DNA of 64,000 bases from Amborella trichopoda (lineage: Eukaryota > Streptophyta > Magnoliopsida > Amborellales > Amborellaceae), in NCBI RefSeq assembly GCF_000471905.2, contig NW_006500353.1:964523-1028522 (forward strand), written 5' to 3'. Positions within the stretch are counted from its first letter, which is position 1. Each line of letters opens with the position of its first letter. Below, in pieces: positions 1-11,804 of this stretch. Both the position numbers and the translations under genes were made by a program. The notes under the pieces are model-generated. The model did not search any database and was not told where the DNA came from. It saw only the letters and a list, made by a program, of their open reading frames with translations.

Positions 1-133
1 CTAGCTACAATGGCCAGTAGTATCTTGAATTTGAACGCCTTGATCCTGAAGGAACAGTTGTTAAACATCCTTTTATTCCTTTGTCCCCACAAATGCCAAA
101 TCAGTGCCAAACAAGATGCACCACATGGATCTA

Positions 134-500
134 CCCAGCATCGCAATGCGAGGGCAATCCACCAGGCCTAGAGTAGTTCAAGGTTCTGCACTACTGGGAT
201 CCGCCCAGCATCGCAATGCGAGGGCAATCCACCATGCCTAGAGTAGTTCAAGGTTCTGCGGTATATGCACAACGTAAAGTTGAACAGCTGTAGGATCTAC
301 CGTTGTAACTTCATCACAAATGAACCGCTGTAACTTCATCACAAATGAATAGTGTTACAGGGGTTTGCCCAGCATCGCAATGCGAGGGCAATCCACCATG
401 CCTAGATTAGTTCAAGGTTCCGCGGTATATGCACAACATAAAGTTGAAGAGTAGTTCAAGGTTCCACGGTATATGCACAACATAAAATTGAACAGCTGTA
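134..500. repeat. Short dispersed/tandem repeat cluster, about 55-bp core, three copies
   Basis: A core beginning CCCAGCATCGCAATGCGAGG occurs at about 134, 194 and 368, each time followed by a stretch ending GTAGTTCAAGGTTC. The tail around GCGGTATATGCACAA is also repeated near 257, 421 and 465. No coding potential is seen. The family is not recognised; it may be the edge of a larger element to the left. The first 130 bases show nothing recognisable. Confidence 0.75.
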
Positions 501-511
501 GGATCTACCAT

Positions 512-755
512 TGATGTGGTCTTGGTAAAAGGGGTTGGGTCGTAGTGGTAACACCCCCACACCCTAGTCACCACATTGTGGTTTTCATTCCCACTGATAC
601 CACTCTACTAATACCTTCAAATAGTTTAGGAGTAAAGCTTTGGAAGGTGTTATTAGGGTGGTGTCAATGGGTATGGAAACCACAACGTGATGACTATGAT
701 GTGAGGAAGCTACCACCAAGACCCCTACCCCTTTCCCAAACACATTGACATTGAG
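512..755. repeat. Foldback hairpin with about 110-bp arms
   Basis: The left arm (about 512-620) is the imperfect reverse complement of the right arm (about 640-755), around a loop at about 621-639. Matching blocks include CACATTGTGGTTTTCATTCC against the complement of GGTATGGAAACCACAACGTG. Because the arms mirror each other, both strands show short open frames with similar peptides; these are by-products. It is either a foldback MITE or a young MIRNA-like hairpin. No target-site duplication was identified. Confidence 0.7.
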
Positions 756-1101
756 ATTGCAAACCTTCATAAACACCTAGGCAAAATGTATTTTTACGGG
801 CCAATCACCAAAAACCAAAAGCTTGTCCAGTCACCCCTCCAAACATTTCTTACACTTCCTCATCAAAAGTGGCAAGCAAAAATCAATAACTCTTTAAAAC
901 ACTATACCCCTTCTAAACACTCTCGTATATTTCCTCAGGACAAGTAGCCTGGAAATGGCGCAATGCCATGCATTAAACTCATGAAAGATATCACTACATA
1001 GAAATGTTACATTCCATATGAGCCATTGATTTGTTAAAAGTGAAGCCATACTTTAATATGAAGTGGCGTGATTCCGATATAAGAATTCTTATATTATAGG
1101 A

Positions 1102-1466
1102 TGTGGTATTATTGGAGTTTTAGGAAACCTATTATTTTGGGACTTCACATATTTTTAGTTGAATAGGATATCCTTTTTTCAATAAATCCTAAAGCTAATG
1201 GGCATGGGATTAGTGGTCTCACATGGGAGTAATCTTTAGGCCTTTTCTTCTTTATAATAAGGTACTTCATAGAGAGAGAAAACCAGTGCAAGAGAGAGAA
1301 AGTGAGCTTTTATAGTTCTTTGGATAGGTGTCCTAGAGAGAGAAAAACCCTATTTTAGGGGTTGTGAGAGAGTTTGTGAACATCGGAAATTTTGGATTTT
1401 TTTGCTTCTTTTGATTTGTGTTCTTTTTTCCTTTTTTTTTCCCAAAATTTAGTTTTTATATTCTAT
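1102..1466 (+). mobile_element. Possible 5' LTR of a decayed Copia element
   Basis: The stretch begins TGTGGTATTATTGG, contains a TATA-like TTTATAATAA near 1250 and GA-rich leader sequence, and ends just before a primer-binding-site-like sequence (TTGATATCAAAGC, 1469-1481; compare the plant initiator-Met type TGGTATCAGAGC). The matching 3' LTR is absent, so the boundaries are inferred from position only. Confidence 0.4.
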
Positions 1467-1481
1467 AATTGATATCAAAGC

Positions 1482-2460
1482 CTTAAAGTTTAAGATCTTT
1501 GTTGAGCACGATGTTTATGGTATAGCACATATCCTTGCCGATGTCCAGAGGAAGTTAAACCAAATATGAAATCTAAAACTTGTTGGTTTGAATTTCTCAA
1601 CCTGGAAGTTACAGATGGTTCGGTATGCCTTTAAATGACATAGAAAAAGAACCATTAAAGAAAGATGATAATGAATTTGATGAGAAAGATCATTTGGCCA
1701 AGGCTGATATTTGTTTGGCCTTAGATGCATCCGTTTTATTCAATGTCTCGTCACAAAATACGACAAAAGGTTCATGGGAGAAGTTGAAAAATATTATGAA
1801 GGTAATTATTTTCCTAATAAAAATTTTCTTCATCAACAACTTTATAATCTCAAGATGAGGGATGGTGCTTAGCACTTAAATGAGTTTGATACTTTGATTC
1901 GCAAGTTAATAGCACTAGATGTAAAAATCGATGAAGAAGCTAAGATAACTATATTCATTTATTCTACGCCAGAATCATGGGATAGGCTGATCATGAATCT
2001 TAGTAGTGAGAGGACTCTTAAATTTTATTTTGTTGTTTCAACACTTCTTACTAAGGAGTCTCGATGAAAGTCTAGTTAGAAATCCTTTGGGATTGTATTT
2101 GTAGCACGAGACCTACATAAAGGGATCAAATGAGATCAAAATCAAGATGGCGTAAGAAAGTGAAGTATTGAGGCTATGGAAATTTAGGTCACATGAAGAA
2201 ATATTGTAATGCACAAATAGGAAACTAAGAAGCCCATAAAACTGGTCCTAATGAGAAGTCTAGTTCAAGTGGGTCTTTAGAAAATATAGTATAAGAAATT
2301 AAGTTTCCTGTAGATGAAGAAGTTTTGTCTGTAGATAGAGAGGAAATTTTGTACTATTGGCTACTTGATTCAAGTGCATCATCTCACATGTCTCCTAATA
2401 AGGATTTGTTCTGTAAATATCATATGATAGAAGTATTATTTACATATGAATGCATAAAAT
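1482..2460 (+). pseudogene. Ty1/Copia gag-protease remnant
   Basis: Conceptual translation in shifting frames shows Copia gag features in order: an NFSTWK-type motif (about 1590), a GSWEKL block (about 1770), LYNLKM (about 1840), LDVKIDEE (about 1915) and PESWDRLIMNLSS (about 1970-2010). These correspond to the UBN2-type gag domain of Copia elements. A broken zinc knuckle follows (GNLGHMKKYC, about 2180), then an aspartic protease start (LLDSSASSHMSPN, about 2362-2400) in which the usual DSG is DSS. Several stops and frameshifts interrupt it, and no integrase or reverse transcriptase remains. The element is non-functional and truncated on the right by the element starting near 2645. Confidence 0.8.
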
Positions 2461-2644
2461 AGTGTGAGTTGGAGATATGATAATCAAGATGTTCAATGGA
2501 ATAATAGCACAAGCGTCAGAATCGTGCCATGTCTCATAAAGAGTTTCTTATCCTTTGGAAAATTTTGATGGGCAAAGGTCAAAATCACATGTGGTAAATA
2601 AATTTTTTTAAAATTTCAAAAAGAGCACTAGTGGTTGGCAAATA

Positions 2645-3634
2645 GGGCTGAGAATTTTTTAGATCGGGTCCGGGTCTACCAGATCCAAATCGAGATCTAA
2701 AAAATTGACACAGTATCTATATCCAGATTTGATCAGATCTAGAATGTTCGAATCCGAATATAGATCGAAAGTATCCATAGGATCCAGATCCGAGTGGTTT
2801 TAATGTGATGCATGTCAAAGGAACAAGGCCCAAACAAAAGCATCATCCCATGTAAAAGAGGTTCATGTGACAAACTTACTAAAATAAATTACAGATTACT
2901 TAAAAAAATAATTTGAATGATAGGTTTCAACGGAAGAACTCGAAACGATGGAGTTTTTCTCACCAGAACTGTTAAAATTAAGACTTCAAAAGGAGACTAA
3001 AAAAAAAATCCAAAATCGTGGCATTTTTGCGCAGCAGAAGAGCCCTCTAGTTCTAGTGATTGCAGGTCCGTACAACTTTACAAAGAGAAAAACCACCCAA
3101 TATTTAAGCCAACGAGGAGTAGGGAAGCAACCTTTACAATGAGCATGATTGTCTGAAATTTCGAACAGTTCAATGGAACTTTGGAAGTTTTACTAATTAG
3201 GCAGGAGAGTCCACAATTTGGAGAGAGAAACCATGATTATTTTCTCACTCTTCACCGTCAACAGTAACAACAGTAGTGTGTGTCGTCGGTTTTCGATTCC
3301 ATGGTTTTATAGAAACCCTAATTCCTGACTTTAGAGAGGGAAAAGCGAGGTTCCAATCCCTACCTTTCATCTTCTATAAACGAACAATGGGGATTACGTA
3401 TTGTAAAAGTTTAAAAATTTATATGTATATTATATGTGTAAATTAATAAATATACTTAAAAATCATGTTGGATTTGGATCGGATCCACCTACGTCTAGAT
3501 CCTATCCGAAATACTATTTGAATCTGAATTTTGGAACCGGATCATAATTTTTTGTCAAAATCTTGAATCCATACTTGGATTTGAATAGGATCCGAAATTC
3601 AGGTTTTGGGTTTGGATCGGGTAAATTCTCAATG
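2645..3634. mobile_element. Non-autonomous TIR element, about 1 kb
   Basis: The ends are inverted copies: GGGCTGAGAATTT followed by GATCGGGTCC at the left, and GGATCGGGTAAATTCTC at the right. Subterminal regions on both sides are rich in GATCC/CGGATC motifs. No transposase is present; the only interior open frame (64 codons at 2948) resembles nothing I know. The superfamily is not fixed because no clean target duplication is visible. Confidence 0.55.
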
Positions 3635-3717
3635 CAAACGTCTTCCCTAGTTTAAAATCTCTTAAATTTTTGTGAGTCATGTTTGTTTGGAAAGAGAGTA
3701 AATTGCACTGTACCTTA

Positions 3718-4108
3718 GGGAAAAGTTGATATAGCGAGGCTCTAAACAATCAAATTCGAGTCTGCCTCAAAAATTTCACCAGAAGATGTTGTTTTGATGC
3801 CTAAATATCTTCAAATTGATCATCTCGACATCAAGATGCATGGACATGAGAAAAAAATAGATTTCAACTTTTGAAAATAGTGTACTTTGTAACGCACTTT
3901 TGGACTGTCAATTTTCAATATTTTCAAGTTTTCATAGATCTCTCGATCTACACAATTTTTTAAGCTTTAATCTTTATAAATAAAGATGAAACTATATTTT
4001 AAGGCTATCAAAAAGATTTCCAATATTGAAACCACATTTCTCGACACTATTTGAAGGTAGGCTCTAATTTGATTATTTAGAGCCTAGGCTCCATACAAAC
4101 CCCACCCC
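3718..4108. mobile_element. Mutator-like MITE (GAGGCTC family), 391 bp
   Basis: The inverted ends contain GAGGCTCTAAACAATCAAA and its complement. Flanks are near-matching 9-bp target duplications (TGTACCTTA at 3709-3717 and TTTACTTTA at 4109-4117, 7 of 9). The interior is shared with copies at 33900, 38474, 56898 and 60116. A 9-bp duplication is typical of Mutator-like elements. Non-coding. Confidence 0.75.
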
Positions 4109-4994
4109 TTTACTTTATCCACCATAGAAGTAAGGATTTTTTGGTATTGATTCATACAGACATGTGGAAATTACATATTGTCTCTATCTGAGGGGTCGCA
4201 TATTTTGTCACTTTCATAGATAATTTTAATAGAAAAATATGAAATTATATGAAAAAAAAGAAATCAGATGCCTTGAGTTATTTTAAATATTTTAAAGCCT
4301 TCGTAGAACGGACTTAATTTTTTTTTAATAAAATCATTTAAAATGAGTTGAGGGTATGATCCTTTATACACATACTAGGCCGCAATTGAGGCAAACACAA
4401 ATGTCATCAAAATATTGCACGAGAGAATGTAGATTAAACGGCCTTGATATTTGTGGAGTTCAAGTTAAATTGCATTGGGTAAATTGAGCTTTTCGATTGG
4501 TAAACATAAGAGAACTATTTTCCTTGTCCAATTTTAAAAGGTAAGAGGACATATATAAGATATCCTAGGGGCTGCAGCCTTATTAAAATAAGTATAACCT
4601 CAACTCATAACTCATCGAAAATTGTATTTCAAGCATTGGAAAACCTTTAAATTGATCATCTAGGCTTCAACATTATGATTGTGAAAAAAATTAGGATTTC
4701 AAGCTCTAAAAATAGCGTATATTTTAAAAAATTGTTTAAACCATCCATTTCGCTATAAAAATAAGTGCTCAAATATCTGCAAGATCTGTGCAGTTTTTGA
4801 GATTTCAAATTTTATCCTCAGTGTTAAAAATTGATTTTAGAGCCGTCATAGAGATTTTCGTTGCCAACAATGCTTTCCTACGAGGATTATAAATTCAATA
4901 GGGCTATTAATAGACATGATTATAGATCAATATCTTTCCATTCTCTCTTTAATTATCTTCTCCTCTATTCTCTTTCCATCTATATTTAGTATAT
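4109..4994. other. AT-rich spacer with a decayed MITE fragment
   Basis: About 4585-4900 resembles the interior of the GAGGCTC MITE family (a CATCGAAAATTGTA-like start and TTGATCATCT motif) but lacks clear ends. Nothing else is recognised and no gene is supported. Confidence 0.5.
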
Positions 4995-5050
4995 CGTAAC
5001 GACCCAAGATTTTTCCCAAGTCAGAGAAAAGGAAGAGACTTACAGGGCTG

Positions 5051-5470
5051 GAAGTGTGAGGCAGCGCCGGCTGTGAAGAGAGAGAGGTAGCACCGGCTAT
5101 CAAGAGAGAGAGGCAACGCCGACTGTGAAGAGAGAGAGAGGCAGCGTCGGCTGTGAAGAGAGAGAGAGACAACGTCTGCTGTGAAGAGAGAGGGGCAGCG
5201 TCGGCTGTAAAAAGAGAGAGAGCTATCGTCGTGTATGTAATGGGTAACGTCGTGCGTGAATGCCAGGGGGGAAACCTTTTTATGTTGTACTTGCATAAAC
5301 ATGAGCACCACATGACACTTGCATGAGCATGAGTACTACATGATACTTGTATGAGCATGTGCACCACATGATACTTATATGAGTATGAGCACCACATGAC
5401 ACTTGTATGAGCATGAACACCACATGATATTTGCATGAGCATGAGCACTACATGACACTTGCATGCCATT
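5051..5470. repeat. Two minisatellites inside the 5' LTR
   Basis: The first block (about 5051-5222) repeats a unit of about 30 bp built on GGCTGTGAAGAGAGAGAGGC. The second (about 5285-5470) repeats about 28-30 bp built on GCATGAGCATGAGCACCACA plus TGACACTT. The same two blocks occur in the 3' LTR with different copy states. Confidence 0.85.
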
Positions 5471-6180
5471 TAGCCCGCATGAATGACACTTGTCACTTGC
5501 ATGTTACCTCATCTTTATGCTTATAAGTACCCCCACCCCATCCCTCTCAAGAGTTTTGTACCTTCTCTCTCTCCCCACGTTTTCCCCCCTTTAAACCCTT
5601 AGAAATTCCAGCATTTTGTGCCCACTGTTGAGAAGCTTAAAGAGTGAGTTGCGTGAAGGATTTGAGATTTTTTTTGTTCATCTGCCTTTTGTATGATTGT
5701 TTTAGTTCTTTTCCATGGTTTGCTCTGTTTACCGCATTATTAAAGCGTTGAGTTCACTCCGACCTAAGTGACATGCGCTACATCGAAATCAAGGACCCAC
5801 ACCTGGTCATCCTCTGTCGAGTATGGAATGGGGGTCAGGGGTGAGGTCGTGACAGTTATGGTATCAAAGCAGCCAGGATAGGTTATTGGCATAGGGAGTC
5901 TTAGAAGAATCCTTAGAGTGGTTCTTGGATACGTTAATAACTGGGTACTTATAGAATTTGATTCTCTTGGATGCTTAGGATTTTGTACGCCTTTCTAGAT
6001 GTGGGTTGGTTGTGTATTCATGCCTTAGTAGATTGTTTGGAGAGGAATGTCGTTATTAAACCCCTATTTATGTGATGAACAAGTGTAAGATTTTGAGGAC
6101 AAAATCCCTTTTTAGGGGAGGATGATGTAACGACCCAAGATTTTTCCCAAGTCAGAGAAAAGGAAAAGACTTACATGGCT

Positions 6181-6700
6181 GGAAGTGTAAGGCAACGTCG
6201 GCTATGAAGAGAGAGAAGCAGCACCGGCTGTGAAGAGAGAGAACCAGCGCCGACTGTGAAGAGAGAGAAGTAGCACCGGTTGTGAAGAGAGAGAAGCAGT
6301 GATGGCTGTGAAGAGAGATAAGCTGCACTGGTTGTGAAGAGAAGGGCAACGCCGGCTGTGAAGAGAGAGGGGCAGTGCCGGCTGTGAAGAGAGAGAGAGA
6401 AAGAGAGTTATCGTCGTACATGTAATGGGTAACGACATGCGTGAATGCCAGGGAAAAACCTTTTTATGTTGTGCTTGCATGAGCATGAGCACCACATGAT
6501 ACTTGCATGAGCATAAGCACCACATGACACTTGTATGAGCATGAGCACCACATGACACTTGCATGAGCACTACAACGCTTGCATGAGCATGAGCACTACC
6601 TAACACTTGTATGAGCATGAGCACCAAATGACACTTGCATGAGCATGAGCACCACAAGACACTTGTATGAGCATGAGACCACATGGTACTTCTATGCCAT
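6181..6700. repeat. Two minisatellites inside the 3' LTR
   Basis: These are counterparts of the blocks in the 5' LTR. The GCCGGCTGTGAAGAGAGAGA block runs about 6181-6405 with about eight imperfect units, and the GAGCATGAGCACCACATGA block about 6470-6700. Unit number and point changes differ from the 5' LTR, showing array turnover since insertion. Confidence 0.85.
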
Positions 6701-7074
6701 GTAGCCCTTGCATGAATGACACTTGTCACTTGCATGTTATCTCCCTTTTATGCTTATAAGTACCCCCATCCCATCTCTCTCAAGAGTTTTGCACCTTCTA
6801 TTTCTCTCTGCCACGTTTTTCCCCCTTTAAATCCTTAAAAATTCCAGTCCTTTGTGCCCACTGTTGAGAAGCTTGAAGAGTGAGCTGTGTGAAGGATTTG
6901 GGATTTTCTTTGTTCATCTGCCTTTTGTATGATTGTTTTAATTTTTTTCTATGGTTTACTCCGTTTACCGCATTATTAAAGCGTTGAGTTCACTCCGACC
7001 TGAGTGACATACGCTATATCAAAATCACAGATATCCTCCATCGCGTACAGAATGAAGGTCGGGGGGAAGCTACA

Positions 7075-7250
7075 ATTAATCTTGACTATTATATGAGAAA
7101 TTCGGTAATTAAATTATTCCATTGACCATCCTCATGGTTGAGAATAAATTTTTTCGAACTTTGTAACACATCTGAGCTGTGAGCTATAGGTAATTGTGAC
7201 TTCCTCGTACCAAAAGTAAATGGTCTTGTAGGTTATAATTCTAACTTATA
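7075..7250. mobile_element. Partial MITE of the TTTGRTACAA family
   Basis: The stretch shares the interior TTAATCTTGACTATT...GTAACACATC...GTGACTTCCTCGTACCAAAA with the better-preserved copies at 40469-40680 and 61963-62189. Its ends are eroded next to the LTR element. Confidence 0.55.
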
Positions 7251-7329
7251 GGTCACATTGTATGGCTACTTCATTCTTAAATTTATTTTAGTGGATTTTG
7301 AGGAAGAGATAACCACCTCTCTCTCTCTC

Positions 7330-7596
7330 NNNNNNNNNNNNNNNNNNNNNNNNNNNNNNNNNNNNNNNNNNNNNNNNNNNNNNNNNNNNNNNNNNNNNNN
7401 NNNNNNNNNNNNNNNNNNNNNNNNNNNNNNNNNNNNNNNNNNNNNNNNNNNNNNNNNNNNNNNNNNNNNNNNNNNNNNNNNNNNNNNNNNNNNNNNNNNN
7501 NNNNNNNNNNNNNNNNNNNNNNNNNNNNNNNNNNNNNNNNNNNNNNNNNNNNNNNNNNNNNNNNNNNNNNNNNNNNNNNNNNNNNNNNNNNNNNNN
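7330..7596. other. Assembly gap (267 N)
   Basis: A run of N flanked by CT repeats on the left and TTAC/ACGTTAC repeats on the right. A long simple repeat probably caused the gap. Confidence 0.99.
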
Positions 7597-7685
7597 TTAG
7601 TTACTTACGTTACTTACTTACGTTACCTTACGTTACTTACTTACGTTACGTTACTTACTTACTACGTCTTACTACTCTCTACTCT

Positions 7686-7763
<78 letters not shown>
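7597..7763. repeat. TTAC-type minisatellite followed by (CT)n
   Basis: 7597-7665 is built of TTACTTACGTTAC variants, and about 7670-7763 is an almost pure CT run. Open frames through it are simple-repeat artefacts. Confidence 0.95.
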
Positions 7764-7765
<2 letters not shown>

Positions 7766-7927
7766 ATGAGATATTTAGTTTCTTATTGAAATATATGATA
7801 AATGTTTCAATTAGTTCAAAGCGAGCCATAGAACGTGGAGAGATAGAGAGAGAAGCATAATCCTTTAAGGTACATATAGAATGGTTAAGTTCTGAATCAG
7901 AAAATGTTTGTATAAAGCTTTTCAACC

Positions 7928-10295
7928 TTTTTTTTTATTTTTATCGTTAACTTAGATTCTTTAATTGGAGCCAAGGCTCGAGCTTACAACATATTACAAA
8001 GATCGTAACAAAGAAGAGAAGAGAGGAGAACAAAGATGAGAGGGGGATAGGGGGGGAGAACTAAAAAGACCTAAGGGGCAGACCTAGCTAGAACATCAGC
8101 CGCACCATTTTTTTCACAATTAACGTGGCAGAAGACGACGTTTTTGCTAGAAATGGCTAATTGGATGTCATCCATGACAGAAGTCCAAAGCCAAGGGGCT
8201 TTGTGAGGGTGCTTGTACCAAGAAATAATGTTTGCCAAATCACCCTCGACAAGAACTTTAGAGTGACAAACCTGAAGCCTGCTGACCCCTTCCTTAACTG
8301 CACAAAGCTCGATTTCATTGATATCACAAAACTGCAAACCCCCACTGTAGATGAAAATAGGATCTTCAAGATGGTTTCTAAGAATACCACTATAGTTGGC
8401 TACAACTTCAACAGCTCGAACACTACCATCAAAGTTAAGTTTGAGCCACCCTTGCAGAGGTGGTTTCCATACAGCAGACTTAACAATCTTAGGGGGGTGA
8501 TGTGTCATTAATTCCAAAAAACTAGTAGCAAAGCAATATTTAGGGTAGAGATTAAGCTACGAAAGAATCTGAACCCATAAAGTGGTCCCTCGGATTACCT
8601 AGTTTTTAATGTGCTTTATATAATGAGATCTCCCTTCAAAAATCCTGACATTCATCTCTTTCTAAATGTACCACAGGACCGCTGCTACCACCAATCTCCA
8701 CAAAAGATTACCCATCGAGGGGAAAGGGGGATTAAGAATCATTCTAAAGAACTAATGAATATTCTGAGCCATTACCCAATTCCCATTCGATATGGAGGCC
8801 ACCCAACACCAGATAGAATAGGAAAATGGACAGTGCTGGAAAATGTGACTACTACTCTAGGCATCTAACTTGCATTGGATACAAGCATCTACCAGAATTT
8901 TACCCAGTTAATATTCTATCATGTTCAAGAAGCCACAAGAATGTAGTGATTCTCTTTGAGGCTTTGACAGACCAAACCTTAGTATGACTATTAGAGCTCT
9001 GAAAAATCATGTCATTGCACACTTCAGCATATAGAGATTTAACTGAGAATGCACCATCAGCCGTTAACTCCCAAATTAAAGATTCTTTTCTCCTGAGGAA
9101 ATAAGCTACATAATGAAGCAGTTGTAATAGGGAGATAAATTGTTGTTCAGAGATAGCATCTATCCTTTTGTTTCGCAGTGAAATGTCCCACGTACAATTC
9201 ATACCCTCTCCTTGGAGCATCTCATAAATGCAGTTATTCTTAGTTTCTGACAGTTTATACAGCTCTGCGTAGGTAAGCTTCAGCGTGGAATCCCCAATCC
9301 ACTTCATTAACCAAAATTTCATAAACCTACCATCACCCACCTTCATCCGAGCATAAGTCTTGAACATATTCCTCACAGAGTCTATCCCTTTCCAAATAAA
9401 AGATGATGATCTTCCTTCTATGAGTTTCTTGGGGAGAATATCTGACTCATCTGTCCCATATTTGGCCAGAATAATTTCCTGCCACTCCACGTCTTGTTCT
9501 TGAGCTACCCTCCACCGCCAATTTGGTTAGCAGTGCATCATTGAAATATTTCAATCTTCTAATACCCAATCCCCCTTCATGCTTTGGTCTACACACTTGC
9601 TCCTATCTTACCCAATTGTATTTGCGGTGTTCTTGAGAGGCACTCCAAAGGAAGTTCCCCATTAAGACTTCTAATTTCTTGAGCACCGAGGCTGGGGCTT
9701 GAAATAGAGAGAGAAAGTAAACCAGGGACTTAGCCAAGGAAGAGTTTATCAAGGTTATTCTTCCCCCAAAGGAAAGATATATGCTTTTCCATTCATTTAA
9801 TTTGTATTATGCCCTCTAAATGATAGTATCTCAGACTAAGACCGACAGCCTTCCATCTACCAAAGGGACACCCAAGTATTTGGAGGGAAAATCTTCTATT
9901 TCACAACCCAACCTTGCATTCTATTCTCTAAGTTCCTCAGTGGAGCAATTGATCACTATAAGCTTAGATTTGAAAAGGTTTACCTTAGCTCCCGAGATTA
10001 ATGCATAACACCTCAAAAACAGCCAAACATATTGAATTTGTTTGAGGGAGGCTCTGGTCAATAACAATGTGTCATCAACATACTGAAGGTACGAAATTTG
10101 CTTACAATATCCTTGGATCTTGAGCCCATGAATAACGTTCTTTTCCATAACAGATTTCATCATCAAACTAAACGATTCTCCAACAAGGGTGAACAATAAT
10201 GGAGACAAAGGGTCTCCTAGACGAAGGCCTCTAGTGGCACGAAAGTAACCACAAACCTTTCCATCAAAAAAGTCATGCCTGAAAAATCCATTGAA
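7928..10295 (-). pseudogene. L1-type LINE remnant: reverse transcriptase, zf-RVT and RNase H
   Basis: Read on the minus strand, the 5'-truncated element starts in the reverse transcriptase with GLRLGDPLSPLLF (about 10240-10200) and the catalytic box YVDD (10071-10082). It continues to a zf-RVT-like region (about 9490-8900, including FLWLLEHDRI near the end). It ends with an RNase H-like domain (8517-8071) showing LNFDGSVR, an EIELCAVKEG helix and a DVLARSA-type C-terminus. A poly-A tail follows (complement of 7928-7945). Frames are broken between domains and the endonuclease and ORF1 are missing, so it is dead. The domain order fits plant L1 LINEs that carry a C-terminal RNase H. Confidence 0.88.
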
Positions 10296-10319
10296 AAAAG
10301 TTATTTTGATGGTGAAAAG

Positions 10320-10622
10320 CCATCTAATTTATCACCTCAACCTTGAGATATCTGGATGTGAAAAAAAAAATTAAGTACCAAAGATGATACAACTTGTAAT
10401 ACATTATCTAAACTGTCTATTCTCAAGATTTTCAAGTATTCATAGATTTGTTCGATTTTACACCATTTTTCGAGTTTGAAATTTTCTAATAAGATGTGAA
10501 GTAGTTTTTCAGGTTATCATTGAAATTTCTGAAACCAAAAAAGTCATCAAAATTTTCGACACCAAAATTACATCTTTAGATAAGCTTTAGAAGTGCGCCT
10601 TAATTAGATTATCTAAGGTTGA
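10320..10622. mobile_element. Decayed MITE related to the GAGGCTC family
   Basis: Interior motifs shared with copies at 35781-36163 and 38050-38350 are visible (CACCTCAACCTTGAGAT, ACTGTCTATTCTCAAGATTT, and GCGCCTTAATTAGATTATC at the right). The left end is lost where it meets the LINE. Confidence 0.5.
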
Positions 10623-10630
10623 CACCTTCT

Positions 10631-11153
10631 ACAAGGGAAAAGTTTCCATACTTCTCCTACATCATAGAATATTTATGCTTCCCTGACCATCCAACTGTCC
10701 AATTTTGTTCAAGAGAGCCACTCACAGTTTGATCTTAGATTTGACGTCTCAAAGTATTTTATTTTTAATTTTTTTTATACAAATTGTATGAATATAAAAT
10801 TTGGGACATGCTATAGTCTCGTTGGGGCTCACCTATAAAGAATATTAAAAATAATTTTTTGATAAAATATAATGACCAAAATACCCCTTGAAATTTTCAT
10901 GAGTAGTTTGATCGTTTTATTTTATTGAAAATATTTTTTTTTATATTTTTCATTAGTGAGAATTTAATAGAGGATTGGACATACAAATTTTGGTGTCAAA
11001 ATAGTTTACATAAAATAAAAAATAAAAAGAAATAGTGTAGAGATGTGACATTTTGATTGGAGCAATCTTAGCTCTCCATTCAGAATGGACGATTGGATAA
11101 GGGGAAGTATATAAGTTTTATGTTGTAGGGAAAGCATAGAAGCTTGCCCCTTG
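10631..11153. mobile_element. Foldback MITE, 523 bp, about 75-bp terminal inverted repeats
   Basis: The left end ACAAGGGAAAAGTTTCC, continuing through a block with CCATCCAACTGTCC, is mirrored by the right end GGACGATTGGATAAGGGGAA through GCTTGCCCCTTGT. The same family is at 34326-35195, and a fragment lies at about 58230-58460. The AT-rich interior has no coding capacity. Confidence 0.7.
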
Positions 11154-11700
11154 TACAAATTACATCCAACTATTTTAGTGACCCATTTCCTTATTCCATT
11201 TAGGGGCATTTGTCATTTAAATTGATATAGTGGATAGCCCCACTGAAGAAGTGGGGTAAGTTTTTATATCTAACATGAGCCATTTTTTGTTTTGGAAGAA
11301 CAGGAGCTTCATCATCATCATCAAAGTCTTTTGCCAATTAATTGATGTCGACTACATGAATCATGTTCTGTCGTTTAGTTTTATTAAGGGCTATACCTTC
11401 AGTGAGTCTATAAGTTCCCATATCATTTCTCACTACCTCCAATTATGTTATCTTGGATCTACCCTTGTTTTTTTTTAGCCTTGTACTTAAACTAACTCGC
11501 ACCTCCTAACAAGTACTGTATTGGATATGCACGACGCATGGCCAGCCAACCTATGTTTGCTTTCTCTTATCTTATCGCCTATTAGTCGACACCTAAATTC
11601 TCCTAAATGTATTCGTTTCGAATTCTATCACTTTTTGTCTTGTCACTCAATCTCAACAGGCGTAGGAACTTCAAGCCCCAAATATTATATTACGTTATTT

Positions 11701-11804
11701 CCAAGTATAGAATACCTACAATAAGTAGATGATTCAATTCTTTCTGTACATTCCAAGTATATAATACCTACAATAAGTAGATGATTCAATTCTTTCTGTA
11801 CATT
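11701..11804. repeat. 52-bp direct tandem duplication
   Basis: Two adjacent copies (11701-11752 and 11753-11804) differ at one position near the tenth base (TATAG versus TATAT). The unit starts CCAAGTATA and ends CTTTCTGTACATT. Near-identity implies a recent event. Confidence 0.95.

Larger units (their letters stand above)
4995..7072 (+). mobile_element. Ty3/Gypsy-type LTR element with almost all internal sequence deleted
   Basis: Two direct LTRs (4995-5854 and 6126 to about 7072) begin (T/C)GTAACGACCCAAGATTTTT and flank only about 270 bp. That internal stub starts with a primer-binding site, TGGTATCAAAGC (5859-5870), and ends with a purine-rich AGGGGAGGATGA tract just before the 3' LTR. The stub is the normal 5' and 3' edge of a Gypsy element with gag-pol missing. 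Each LTR has a TATA-like CTTATAAGTACCCCC and two internal minisatellites. No clear 5-bp target duplication was found. Cysteine- and serine-rich frames on the minus strand come from the minisatellites and are not genes. Confidence 0.85.

Noticed and set aside
545-776. Opposite-strand short frames with similar peptides (PSHHIVV / HSHHVVV)
   Set aside because: The similarity follows directly from the hairpin symmetry at 512-755; no evidence of coding.
4927-5469. 180-codon Cys/His/Ser-repeat frame on the minus strand, and similar frames at 5021-5311, 6152-6421 and 6202-6735
   Set aside because: They are translations of the two minisatellites inside the LTRs. Period-driven repeats, no independent start context, and overlapping frames look equally open.
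7258-7860. 200-codon frame crossing the N gap with LSLSLS repeats
   Set aside because: Made of undetermined bases and a CT microsatellite.
8161-8868. Plus-strand frames of 116 and 85 codons
   Set aside because: They lie opposite the LINE RNase H region, whose minus-strand reading has clear family motifs; the plus frames are shadows.
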